Below, one piece after another: positions 1 to 10,245 of a stretch of 64,000 nucleotides of DNA. Both the position numbers and the translations under genes were made by a program. The notes under the pieces were generated by a model. It did no database searches, was not told the DNA's origin, and saw nothing but the letters and a program-made list of their open reading frames with translations. This DNA is from Fusarium oxysporum f. sp. lycopersici 4287. Taxonomy: Eukaryota; Ascomycota; Sordariomycetes; Hypocreales; Nectriaceae. Positions within the stretch are counted from its first letter, which is position 1. Each line of letters begins with the position of its first letter. The stretch is taken from contig NC_030989.1 in the NCBI RefSeq assembly GCF_000149955.1, positions 4,228,402 through 4,292,401 of the forward strand. The letters run 5' to 3'.

Positions 1-1187
1 GACAGAGGAGATAGTCCATGTAGTTGGACCAGGTGAGGTTGTTCGGGTACGTAACGTTGCCAATGGGACTCGTAAGCTCACGGGCAAGGTCCTCTCGTAA
101 CTCATCGACTTCGTCGGCACTGTTGTTACCGCTCGCGACAGGACTGGGTACCAAAAGGTTGTTGTTAACAGCATCCACCTCCTCGTTGCTCTTGTTGCCG
201 TCACTGTTGCTTCGCTTGGCTTGTTGTCGCTTCTTGCTACGGTTTCGACGGCGCTTCTTGCTACCAGAACTAGTAGCCTCGCCGTTAGCGAGACTGTCGG
301 TGGATGGATATTGGTAGGCTGGTCGTCGATCGTGGGGCGAGAAGGGGTTGTCAAGAGCGTGCAGTCGCTTCTCCGTCTGCGACAAATGTCCGTTGTAGAA
401 AGCGTATGAGTGCATCTTCATCAGTAGTACCATGGTGTGCAAGAGAAAGAATACCTGCGACGTCCAGGTCCATTCAAAGTGAAAGGGCACAACAATCCAA
501 AGAGAAAGCCAAGCGACCTGGTAGACGCTCTGAATAGCTATTCCACCCTTGTCCCAGGACAGAAAGCTACCGGGCTTTGCACTTCGAGCTGCACGGTTCA
601 ATGGCAGACTAACAGCGGTCGTTGCGACCATAAGGAAATCGGCAATGGCAAGATGCCAGAGCTTGACTGTGAAGAGACCCCATATTTGTACTCTTAGAGG
701 AAACCCGGTATCTTTGAGGTTGCGTAGCATTGAGGTGATACCCATAATGGCAAGGCCAATCCAGAAGAGGTTGAAGAAGCCATGGAAGTCTCGGTAGTCG
801 CTTTCGGGGTCGAAATGACTAACACGCGATGCGAACTCGATCGTGGGAAATATACGGCGGCGTTGCTCTGCGCGGGTTTGCTTTCGAACTGTCGAGAGGA
901 CTCTAACGGATGGAGGCGCATTCTCTGGGACGGGCGTGGAGCGACCACTGTATACAATTAGCTTGAGCGCAAGATTTGGAGGTTCGAGCATACCTAGTCA
1001 ATCCACTGGCAGTTCCTGTGCTCATGTTATCAGGCATGAGATGTCCCTCGCTATCTTCTGCTGTTGACATGCGAAGAACCTCCGAGACTTGTGAATGTTT
1101 GGGTTTGCGCGGTCGAGGGCGTATAACGTGGTCATGATCACCTGCGTGACCATTCCCATTGGGAAGAGGATCTATTGAAGAGCTCAT
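1..1187 (-). CDS. Sterol O-acyltransferase (ACAT/ARE family), 3' end outside window
   Basis: Membrane-bound O-acyltransferase that would esterify ergosterol with fatty acyl-CoA in the ER for storage in lipid droplets. Two exons are visible: 994-1187, starting at the Met of MSSSIDPLPNGNG, and 947 down to the window edge, split by a 46-bp intron (948-993, donor GTATGC, branch-like GCTAAT, acceptor ACAG). The spliced frame stays open and gives a polar N-terminus, several hydrophobic segments (for example FFNLFWIGLAIMGI), the conserved HSYAFYNGHLS stretch, a Lys/Arg-rich linker (SGSKKRRRNRSKKRQQ), and the family motif NLTWSNYMDYLLC just before base 1. The catalytic FYxDWWN and His motifs would lie left of the window and cannot be checked. 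The longer upstream Met in the same frame (1400) was not used because the conserved-looking protein begins at 1187. Family call is strong; ARE1 versus ARE2 is not decided. Confidence 0.88.
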
Positions 1188-2663
1188 ATTCGTAAATGTA
1201 TATAGTATTTGTTCGTATGTTCGTCGTAGATGTCGCGGTAAATGATGAGGATTTATTCGACCTCGCCCTGGAGAGGAAGATAGAGTTTCGGCAGTAGTGT
1301 CAACTCGGCGCCCGCGGAAGAAGACGAAACAATCGGAAACAGAAAGCGACGAAAATAGACGAGTCAAGTCTTGACGTTCTAGTCTGAGAATGTGAGACAC
1401 GACAGCAAATGCCCTAAAGTGGTCTTGTCTTGAATCGTCGTGGTTTCGTTGTCGTCAAGACGATATGATAAGGAAAAGAGGGCAGATAAGAAGAGGAGGG
1501 AGAGAATGCGGGTATAAACCTGAAATAAGGAGCAGAAGGAAGGAACGACGTAGTAGAAGCCAAGAGCTCTTAGCTTATTTCTTGTTTTCTTGTGGATGTA
1601 AGTAAGGTACTTAAATATTGTGCTACGGATGGATACAGTGGTCAGCGGTTCTGGGGGCCGAATTGATGACAGCTCTTGCCTTTTTTTCAGGTGAATTGAA
1701 CCCCTAACTCCAACTACAATAAAATGACGTAACATCCAATGGATCATCGGGTCCTTCGTCATTTCTGCACGCACTCAACCTCAGCCCTTACTCAATCTTA
1801 TAGGCTGCACTACAATACGGTTATACGTTATACTCGTATAACAATCATTTCTAGGCAGACTTATTCAATGCGAATACTCTTATTGTTTAGTTGCTTGTTC
1901 GACCAGTGGAGTCAATCCCTACTAGGCTGACCTGGACTGACTGGAGACTGTCCGCGTATCACGTATCGTCATCCACCCTCGTTTTTCGCATTCGCGAGTC
2001 GTATCCTTTCTCGTTATTCGCCAAGAGCTCGGTTCTAGGGTTGACGTTGACTGGTCTGACATTCGTTTTGGATCGTGATCCTTGTACTGGAGCTTACCCC
2101 TCGTTCGGATGTTTCTCAATTCATCCATCATATTGGCGTGTTTCCTCTATATACCAAGGTATTTGGATGGAGATGAGACTGGGTTACGGCATCACAGCGT
2201 CAACTTATCCCATCATTGACCTACACATTTTAACAGTTGTCATCCTTGAAAACACTCATTGTTCTGAGCAGGGTCCATTCCCAGTTGAGGTCATGGCCGA
2301 CATATAATTTCCCGCCCCTTGGAGAGGTTTCTCACCCGCAAATCATCAGGTTAAGTTTCGAGGCACCTACTATATTTACAAGCAGATTCTCGAGGCGATA
2401 TGTATGAGGTTTTGAGATGGTTAGATAGGAGAGCTCGCCTTGCTACTCTGTTGCATTCGAACAGAGTCGAACTGACCACTTCTCTAGATTACACCTTTGA
2501 ACCCTATCTCACAGCAAAACCAATAGCACTCATCACAAGTACCGTGAACCTAAATCTGTACACTTTAGCTTTAATACACAAAAGTTTACTCTGAAGAACT
2601 TTTCTCACAAATAATGGATTTACGAGACTGACCTCTTGTTTCCTCATTCATTACCTTCTCATC
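1188..2663. other. Intergenic, divergent promoters
   Basis: This stretch separates two divergently transcribed genes. The part next to the acyltransferase is purine-rich on the plus strand (about 1440-1530), that is pyrimidine-rich on its sense strand, as is common in fungal leaders. The 139-codon open frame at 1891-2307 has no intron signals or recognisable motifs and is treated as chance. Confidence 0.5.
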
Positions 2664-4245
2664 ATGGCTAACCAAACAACCCAGCAGCACAGAATGAGAC
2701 TTCGCAGCTCAGGCTGCCTCAGGTGGTCGTACCTACCACAAGAGATTCGCCGTAACATTCTAAACACGATAGTCGATCAGAGAAATCCTCGCTGGTCTGC
2801 TTTGGCCTCGGTATCCAAAGAGTGGCAAAGCGTTATCGGAACGAGAAACATGGCCAAGCTGAACCTTCGGCCATCTTGCTTAGAGGATTTTGAGCAAGCA
2901 GTGGTTCGACAGAGAGACCTTGTGAGGCATATCTATCTCAATGTTGAGCTGACCGAATATAAGTGCACTCTTTGCAAGAATAAGTTTGCTGTCACCATAG
3001 CGGAGAAAAATAACCGTCTTATGAGTAAGGCGGTTACAAAGCTTTTGACCATTCTCAGCACTTGGAACACAACAGGCCCCTTGACGCTGGAACTCAACGC
3101 GTCGTCCGCTAGTGACTCGAAGCACTGGTTTAAGAACTTTCGTTTCAACGACGAGCACGATGCTCCTTATAGCCGAGACTCAGTTATCCCTATGGAAGGG
3201 ATGCATAGTGACTGGCACGACCCCAAGCATGGTTGGGAAAATGGTGTCCGGGTGAAACCTCCCCCTATCAGCGCAAATAAGCGGCTATTTGGGCTTATCA
3301 ACCTGAATGGCCCTCCGTATTCTATTCTCAATGTCAACGCAGTTACCCGTTTCATGATCCGTCGGCAATTCCGCCATCGTCTTGGTCCTCGCGAATTCGC
3401 ATCACTTCTGTCCAAATTCAGCCGCCTCACAGATTTGGTTTACGAACCATGGCCCCAGAAATATACAGATTCCTATCGGTATCCATGTACGCGAACCTCC
3501 CAACACGGGAAAGCTGTCTTCCTGAGAATCAACCATCATGCTAACCAGCTTGTTCATAGGGGATCCGGCATTGATTGGCATGCATTTGCCCAGGACTCTC
3601 AAAAGAGTAATCCTATTTCAGGACTTCAAACAATACCTCACAGAGAACATCCGTCAAGATTTAGATCATTCTTATTACGCGATTCTTCCAATACATTGGT
3701 CGAAGTTCAATCTCCCTGGCAATGCCAAGAGCATCGCTCAGACAAGTCTGAGACTCAATGAACTCGCCGTCTCATTCTTTATCGATGCCCTGAACTTCTT
3801 CAAGGCTTGCGAAGAAGAATGGACATGGGATTACCTGCAATCTCTATCCCTAACATCAAGTCTTCTTCTGCAAAATATAAAGGAACAGAAGGGTCGCATC
3901 GATAGCCTTCTTATCACCGCAGCAAAGTTCTTACTGCGAATGCCGAACCTGACCACCATGGCACTCTGGAGTGGGGGAACAGGGAAAGCATGTGCTTTCA
4001 TCTATACCAGGACAAAGCACTATGCCCATGTTACCTGGCGAGGAACCTGGGACCTGGAGATCAGCCGACAAGTCCTGGAGGCATGGGAGGGTGTTGCCAA
4101 GCTCCATTCGGTGGAGCTCAGAGTCAGGCATGAGCACCTTCAGGAGATCATTAGATCTCATGGAGACGCCATTTTCTATCTCAACTTGCCTTGCCAGGTT
4201 ATTGAGCCTACATCTCTCTGGCAGATCCGGATGGAGGACGCCTAA
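2664..4245 (+). CDS. F-box-like protein of the DUF6546 type
   Basis: Two frames that look like separate open frames join through a 73-bp intron at 3487-3559 (donor GTACGC, perfect branch site TGCTAAC at 3539-3545, acceptor TTCATAG). Exons are 2664-3486 and 3560-4245, about 502 residues. The join gives a smooth YRYPWDPALIG followed by LPRTLKRVILFQDF, which resembles the region after the EPW motif in this family. The N-terminus (LRWSYLPQEIRRNILNTIV, then WSALASVSKEWQSVI) resembles an F-box helix set, suggesting a substrate receptor for an SCF ubiquitin ligase, but the true target is unknown. These proteins are expanded in Fusarium and relatives. The upstream frame continues past the donor to 3761, which could mislead an automatic call. 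Family assignment is from memory of sequence character; function is not established. Confidence 0.72.
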
Positions 4246-4450
4246 AGACTCTAAAGTATGTTCTCCTGGTGCTTGAGAATGGAAGTTTGCTCTCTATTTG
4301 GGTAGATGGCGAGGCTGTGTAGGCGGAGAGGCCTGTCATCAGGGAGCAAGAAATTTTCTGACCTTGATCCAGGGTGTCAGATATTACTGCCTACATTACT
4401 TAGGTTAGGTAGTCTAAAGGTCTACTCAACTTTCCTAAATCTTTATGTCA

Positions 4451-4469
4451 TTTAGGATAGACGTCCTAA
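4451..4469. repeat. Short inverted repeat
   Basis: TTAGGA and TCCTAA arms (6 bp each) around a 6-7 bp loop. Lies in a TA-rich patch left of the decayed gene at 4727-5637. Confidence 0.5.
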
Positions 4470-4478
4470 GTTTTCGTC

Positions 4479-4501
4479 TCTCTTAACCGAGTGTTAAGAG
4501 A
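4479..4501. repeat. Perfect 8-bp inverted repeat, 7-bp loop
   Basis: Arms TCTCTTAA and TTAAGAGA around CCGAGTG. It may be a hairpin of a decayed mobile element; a similar small palindrome lies on the other side of the remnant gene at 5871-5887. Confidence 0.6.
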
Positions 4502-4726
4502 TATTTAGCACTTCTGGTAGCGTCACAGCATCAAGATATGGCCTTCCAATCATCAATTCAACTACTTTCGTAAGCCCCTTTTTGTCCCTCGACCGTTCAT
4601 TCTGTTCCATCAATGCAGCAAAATATCTCTCCCTTCCGTCTCCATGTCAAGAATATCATTTCCCCTATTTCCGTCCGCTTGGTAAAGGCAATCCGCTGCT
4701 CACGTTTCCACCTTCGCCCTTCTTGC

Positions 4727-5637
4727 TCACTTCGAGCCAACAGCCGCCAAAGCTTCGTAATGCTTTTGAAACTCCACCATTTTGTCAATGACTGCTTCGT
4801 TCTTTTGTGCGTCCATAAAATTGCGCAGCGAGCGTAGGGACATGTCAGCCATTGCCTGCGCTGGATCTCATCCTTCGCCTTCTCGGCATTCATTACGGCC
4901 CTCTCGAAGGAGGCCATGGGGAGAACATATCCAGGACAACTGGGTGGGTCGTCTTCTTGAGTTCTGATACCGACCAAACGGTTCATCGCAGACTGAATCA
5001 CTTTGTGCACAGGAGTCTGCCCGGATGATGCCTGAGTCGATTGCAGGAGAATCACGGGATTTCGTGAGCTCGCGCTCTCCCAGTGCTTGATTTGGTCCCG
5101 ATCTTCGATGAAAACGTTGATTGCCTACATTAACGTTTGATTTATGATGGGAGCATTGAGCTGCGCACGCGAATTGGCCAGCTTCTGTTGGGCAGCATCC
5201 CATGCGATATGGGTATGCCGAGGGCGGTCTCGGAGGGTCTTCAAAACAGTTCCCAGAGTGATCAGCGAGTTGCGGGGGTCGCTCATTGCTGTTTGCTGGA
5301 TTACAGCCAATCCTTCTGCATCGACCTGGAAAGTCAAGTGTTCGGGCGGCATCCCAATAAAAAATGGGAGCCTGTCAGGGCCCTCACGGAGCTTGACCTT
5401 TCCCAGGAGACCTAGGTACTTAATCCAGGCTAGACGACACTCCTTCTTATATAGAAAGTAGGAGTTTTGCTCTGGTACTTGCTCCCTAGAGACAGTAGCT
5501 ATAGGTAGAGACTGCTCTCTTTTTACCGAATGAGAAGGTATGCTTGCTGATCTATTGTTAGTTTAAGCATAAAAGAAAGCATCAGACTTACCTATCGGTG
5601 GCGAGGCACCAGTCAAGTCTATGGCTTTAGAAGACAT
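4727..5637 (-). pseudogene. Decayed gene, unknown family: in-frame stop plus frameshift
   Basis: Exon 1 is 5592-5637 (starts MSSKAIDLTGASPP), followed by a 45-bp intron (5547-5591, GTAAGT donor, CTAAC branch, CAG acceptor). The next exon reads smoothly through KKECRLAWIKYLG and MPPEHLTFQVDAEG to NQTLM, where a TAG at 5125-5127 interrupts. The same frame then continues as coding-like sequence (INVFIEDRDQIKHW, then PMASFERAVMNAEKAKDE). Near 4863-4873 the good frame shifts by one base and goes on as QAMADMSLRSLRNFMDAQ to a TGA at 4727-4729. The stop could be a C-to-T change of a CAG codon. I do not recognise the family. Two independent lesions in an otherwise gene-like, intron-bearing reading frame argue for a pseudogene, or for two sequencing errors. 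Confidence 0.6.
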
Positions 5638-6075
5638 AGTGAAGCTTTAGTGTAGTAACTTTTACAAGAGGTTCTGCGGTTGTTGAGTTGATATTAATTT
5701 TCTTTGTGTAGAGATGTGTTGTTGAGATAAAGTGAGGTGCATGGGGAAGAAAGAGGAGGAAGCGAAAGAAGCGACTGAACACAGCCTCATAAATATCCTA
5801 ATCCTAAACTTATCCTAAGACCTATCTGCCTAAGGCATATAACCCAGCCCTTACGCGACTTACAATGTGTTAAGGCAACTTGCCTTACCTACAACTACGA
5901 TTTATTTACTGTTACCCAAGGGCCGGGCTATATGATACTGGTAATGTTTCTCATCTTACCAATGCATCCAATGAGGCTATCCAGTAACTTACTATTATTT
6001 CCAGGACTCCAGAAGCTCAATAAACCACTATCAACAAATCATATCACCTACCCGATGAAAACTGGACTTTCATTT
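5638..6075. other. Intergenic between two remnants
   Basis: Contains many CCTAA/TTAGG-like words and the palindrome at 5871-5887. No coding sequence seen. Confidence 0.45.
5871..5887. repeat. Palindrome, 8-bp arms, 1-bp spacer
   Basis: TAAGGCAA, then C, then TTGCCTTA. It is a perfect dyad and mirrors the small hairpins on the far side of the decayed gene at 4727-5637. Confidence 0.6.
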
Positions 6076-6507
6076 CTAGAGAAGCTCAGCGTCGTTCATG
6101 CTCTCCTTGAATTGCTCATCAGTGGTAACCTGTCGATGGAAACATTTCGCATCTTCGAATAATACCTCCCCAACCGAGGCATCTGATACAAAGTTCTTAA
6201 TGAGTTTACATTCCGTCCCATTCATTCCCAGATCATGTGTCTGCGGTTATGTCAAGTCTCACAACTGGTCTTCAGACCACAAACTTTTGCCCCATGACTT
6301 GATCGCTTCTGCGCGAAGTCCTCGCCGAATCTCGTGGCAATTTCATGGAAAAGATCGACGAGTTCAGTCTTTCCGTTACGAGTAGACGAAGACCCTGGTG
6401 AACCGCTTGTAGTTTCTTCGATATATCGGGCCAGTTCTTGGAGATCCAATCTGTTGACTACGCTGTTCAGCTTGAGGGCTATTCTATTGCCTCTTCAGGT
6501 GTTACAT
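6076..6507 (-). pseudogene. Gene fragment, 5' part missing, frameshifted
   Basis: Coding-like blocks on the minus strand: TPEEAI, then after an apparent one-base loss near 6478-6490, RIALKLNSVVNRLDLQELAR, continuing to HEIATRFGEDFAQKRSSHGAK. A plausible 44-bp intron (6241-6284, donor GTTTGT, acceptor CGCAG, phase 0) joins to THDLGMNGTECKLIKNF and ends NDAELL with TAG at 6076-6078. An acceptor-like TCAG with CTAAC upstream precedes the first block at 6507, but no start codon or first exon was found. No family recognised. It lies about 440 bp from the other decayed gene on the same strand and may share its history. Confidence 0.4.
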
Positions 6508-6792
6508 CTGACCATGAACATAGATGTTAGGCTTCGTCTGTTTGATGGTGCAGATGGTGCGAGGCTGGGGGTGAGGTTATACACAAGAATGTGCTGCGTA
6601 ACTGGCAGTAGTAACAATTCAATTATATACTAAAGGTCTCCAAGGATAGTAGCTAGTTATGACAGTTTTTTGAGACTTTTATCAGCATCAGTATGACCTC
6701 TATTACATGACAATCTCTACCTGCGTTCTGCATGATCCAGCAGTGACGGATCTAGACGGCGTTCTCAGACCCCTGCATCATAAGCAGCATCA
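6508..6792. other. Spacer before the tRNA-Glu group
   Basis: No gene or clear repeat seen; AT-rich around 6600-6720. Confidence 0.4.
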
Positions 6793-6883
6793 TCCGGTAT
6801 GGTGTAGTGGCTAACATTTCGCGCTCTCATAACCTGAGAGATCAAGTACCGCGGAGCCCAGGGTTCGATTCCCTGTACCGGAG
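6793..6883 (+). tRNA. tRNA-Glu(CUC) with 19-bp intron, copy 1
   Basis: Acceptor arms TCCGGTA and TACCGGA pair perfectly, with discriminator G. The D-arm GTGTAGTGGCTAACAT, anticodon stem TCGCG/CGCGG and T-arm CAGGGTTCGATTCCCTG are complete. The anticodon loop CTCTCA-C gives CUC, decoding GAG. The intron (6830-6848) sits at the canonical site one base 3' of the anticodon. The mature tRNA is 72 nt. Confidence 0.95.
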
Positions 6884-7349
6884 TCTCTTTTTGCTGTTTT
6901 CAGTAAGCTCCCCCTGATGGGATAATAAGTATCAGGCAGCGTCATGATCTCTTTTATTGGTAGACAACGACCGTTCTGGTTCAAGTGGTGAATAAAGCTG
7001 GCAAAGACCTAGCTGGTATTGAGGTGCCGTGGACATGCTGAGAAGAGGAAGAAATAAAAGGAGCAAGAAGGAGCTGTTATATCAGGGGCAAGAAACAAGG
7101 CAAGTAACCCTTGCAAGTGATGGCAATAGGACTTGCCGTTCTGAGTAGTGATGTTTCGGAGCTGATGAATTGAGTTGTTGCCCCACTACGGAGTGCGAAT
7201 TCCAAACTCAACTCCTCCATCAACTTCACCACCCAACTATTCGACCTCCTTGTCTCTCAATGTCACATGCAAGAGCATTTGCCTGCCATCCAGCAGCCCG
7301 GCGACTTAGCTGTCCTGCCTCAGCCTCCGTCCATCAACCACCAATCATT
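6884..7349. other. tRNA spacer
   Basis: No supported gene. The 64-codon open frame at 7170-7364 runs into the next tRNA and is treated as chance. Confidence 0.4.
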
Positions 7350-7446
7350 TCCGGTATGGTGTAGTGGCTAACATTTCGCGCTCTCATCCAATGAGGGAGA
7401 ATCACCTCGATCCGCGGAGCCCAGGGTTCGATTCCCTGTACCGGAG
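7350..7446 (+). tRNA. tRNA-Glu(CUC) with 25-bp intron, copy 2
   Basis: The mature 72 nt is identical to copy 1. The intron (7387-7411) has a different sequence and is the longest of the five. The 5' flank AATCATT is shared with copy 3 in the opposite orientation. Confidence 0.95.
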
Positions 7447-8380
7447 TTTGCTTTTGCTTATCTTCTCTTTTTGCTATTGCATCTGAAAGTACTCTGTCCT
7501 ATCATTGACTGCCACCTTGAAACCTATGTTTGTGGCCCCTTTGATATTATTAGAGGTCTTCGCGCTCTTGTCCAAGCGGGCTGAGAGTTTGGCAACTCTG
7601 TTTATATCTTTCTACAACTCCGTCCAGTCGCGAATATGTTACTTAACATGACAAATGACTTGCAAGTGGCATGCAGACTGCATCCGCGACTACATGGAGT
7701 TACTGGCCTGCAGGCTCCCTTGTTGAGCAGAAGTTATCCTGGAAGTAGTGCTTCACTCTGTCTTTCAACCCAGAGTTATGTCCATAAGGAGCCTGTCCTT
7801 CATTCAATTCGCTCCTCGCGAGGCTCAGTATTCATCGCGAAGCATAATCAACGTTAGTCTTCTTACAGTATTAATAGCAAGCAGAGTCTCTGTCCCCTGG
7901 ATTTGCCAAACTGCAGAAATTGGTATTCCTCAATTGAACCGAAATGCTAAATCTTCGTATACTCGAGCTTTCTCCTAACACATACTACACACATGGCCAC
8001 CGTTATAGCACAGGACATTGCAGTCCTGGAAAGAGGCAACATGTCTATGTCCTTAAACGTCAATGCCGGTACATTTTCCTTAGGCCCCTATCCATCCGCG
8101 GACTTGGTTCATCTGTCATTTCGTTATCGCCTGGTTCTTACGGAAGACACCTCTCCAGCGGCCCATTTTCTACAAAAGCAGATACCAAACAAAGTCTGCC
8201 TGTAACCGATTATTCTCCAGCTTTATTATAAACAAGCGTTTTAGATACTATTTACCCCAATGTATCTATATCACTTCCATCCTTCTTGTTTCGCCAGTCC
8301 TGCACATTCACCACCAAAAAGATATCTCTCTTCGTGCTCCTTACAGAGGAATCTATCAAAGAGAAGCAAAAGATGAAGAA
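7447..8380. other. tRNA spacer
   Basis: Several short open frames overlap in all phases, without intron signals or recognisable motifs. I see no gene. Confidence 0.4.
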
Positions 8381-8470
8381 CTCCGGTACAGGGAATCGAA
8401 CCCTGGGCTCCGCGGAACTAATCCCTCAGATTTTGAGAGCGCGAAATGTTAGCCACTACACCATACCGGA
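8381..8470 (-). tRNA. tRNA-Glu(CUC) with 18-bp intron, copy 3
   Basis: Minus-strand copy with the same 72-nt mature sequence. The intron is 8416-8433. Its immediate upstream flank (CAACAAATCATT, then the tRNA) resembles those of copies 2 and 4, suggesting duplication with some flank. Confidence 0.95.
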
Positions 8471-9797
8471 AATGATTTGTTGAAGTTTCGACTTCCAATC
8501 GGGCGAGAACAGCATGGTGGTGCTGGATGGGCTGCTGGATGGGCGTAACAACTAGATTTCGTCTCCGCTGGCAGCTGGCTGTTGCGTCTTTGCAACACTC
8601 AAATGCAACATACAGTGATCGATCGTCGCACGCGGCGTTACATGTGGATATAGGGCAGTCGCAAGTAGCCAGCACGCCTATGCAAGTGACACTCACAAGT
8701 TGTTGATCCTGATTCCGGCCAATAGAGGTTTCGAATTATGATACGACCGGGTATGTGGAAAGATATTCATGACCAGTTCTATATCGAGCGACTGTGTTGC
8801 CATGTCACGATTCAAATAGCGGTTTACGTTAGTTTGTGCATGCAGAACTGCTTGAAAATGAATGCTTTGCAATTCTTATGTAGATATAGATTAGTGAGTA
8901 TAGATTGATGGAAGTGAATATGGTTGGGATATTGCTTCTGTTTATGTTCACTGGTGCTATCATTTCTGAGTGTCATATCATAGGTACTCGAAGACGATGT
9001 TTTGGCCATGAATGTTTTCAGCAACTATAGCATGTCTTTGACCCGAAGAGCATGATTTTCTTGCGGCCATGTTAATGAGACACATGACCATCCAGTGTCA
9101 GCTTTAAGAGTTCGAAAATCAATGCAATATTTTATCCCCCTTAATTGAGTAATCGGTGATCAACGAGTGACATCGGGGAGGTCTGCCAAATAAGTTCTCA
9201 ATAAGCTCAACACAACATGCAATTAGTTGAACACATGAACATGTATGAGGGAAAGTACCATTATTTGAAGTGTTGCATATGCACCGTATTTACAGCCCGT
9301 TGGCAAGGGCCCAAATTGGTTACGTAGATCAGTATAAGACAGGAGACAGAACAACGCTGGGATAAGAACTTGACTTGGAGATGAAGCAATAGCGACAACG
9401 CGCTAGCAGACCAGAGAACTATATAAAACCAACCACGACCACTATCCCAAATAACCAATCCCGATGATAAAGCTCCCATGCTTTTGGTAGTAGTTGTTAT
9501 GGGTATATAAGCTGCTCACTCACACCCACCTATTTACAAGTTGTCATTCTCGCTTCCTTAGTTCATCCATCGTTACCAAGCTTAACTAACACAACCCTCT
9601 GGACAATCCTATCTCTTGCCTCTAATATATTATACCAGTACTGTTAATATATAAATAATAAATATAGCTAGACACAAGCCAGACAAACAGCAACAACAGT
9701 CTGATGATCGCTCCAGCACCCAACCCACCAGATCTCCATCCTCATTAATCGCAGCAACTAGCAAAAAGAAATCACCAACATCAGCAAAAGATATAGA
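8471..9797. other. tRNA spacer
   Basis: AT-rich, no supported gene. Short open frames on both strands look random. Confidence 0.4.
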
Positions 9798-9891
9798 CTC
9801 CGGTACAGGGAATCGAACCCTGGGCTCCGCGGTACTAATCCCTCAGCTTGAAGATGAGAGCGCGAAATGTTAGCCACTACACCATACCGGA
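9798..9891 (-). tRNA. tRNA-Glu(CUC) with 22-bp intron, copy 4
   Basis: Same mature tRNA on the minus strand. The intron (9833-9854) is nearly identical to that of copy 5 at 63 kb, differing by about one inserted base and one substitution, so copies 4 and 5 look like the closest relatives. Confidence 0.95.
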
Positions 9892-10245
9892 TGTGATTGT
9901 TGAAGTGGGCAACGCTATCGCGACTCATGCACACAGCACCAACAGAAACACAGACACACACACACGCATGACAGACACATATACTTTGTTGCCCTCCGTC
10001 TATAGTAATAATACATGCCTTTGTTCCAAGACGATGCTTTGCTGCCCTGCTATAATTTATCGGCATTTTCACTTCCAACTCCCCCTATTGACGGTTCCTT
10101 CGCCATGACAACAAGAAAAAGAAAAAGTAACGTAGCAGATACATGAATAACTTGAATAACTCCCTTCGTCTTCCCGTGAGCCTATGCGGCTCTAAGTCTG
10201 GCGTTTGATATTACAAGCGTTGCTAGTTGACGCTGTTGACATCCC
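9892..10245. other. INO80 3' flank with CA-rich microsatellite
   Basis: A short ACAC/AGAC-type simple repeat lies at about 9946-9980. Otherwise nothing distinct; the 3' UTR of INO80 is expected here. Confidence 0.45.

Larger units (their letters stand above)
4246..4726. other. Intergenic with two short hairpins
   Basis: Between the F-box-like gene and the downstream remnant gene. TA-rich, with repeated CCTAA/TTAGG-like words and two small inverted repeats listed separately. No coding sequence seen. Confidence 0.5.

Noticed and set aside
1891..2307. 139-codon plus-strand open frame
   Set aside because: No intron signals, no motif, lies in a divergent promoter region; treated as chance.
3538..4245. 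Separate gene starting at 3538
   Set aside because: It is the second exon of the F-box-like gene; the Met at 3538 lies inside the intron.
9758..10078. Minus-strand 106-codon open frame
   Set aside because: It crosses tRNA-Glu copy 4 and a microsatellite.
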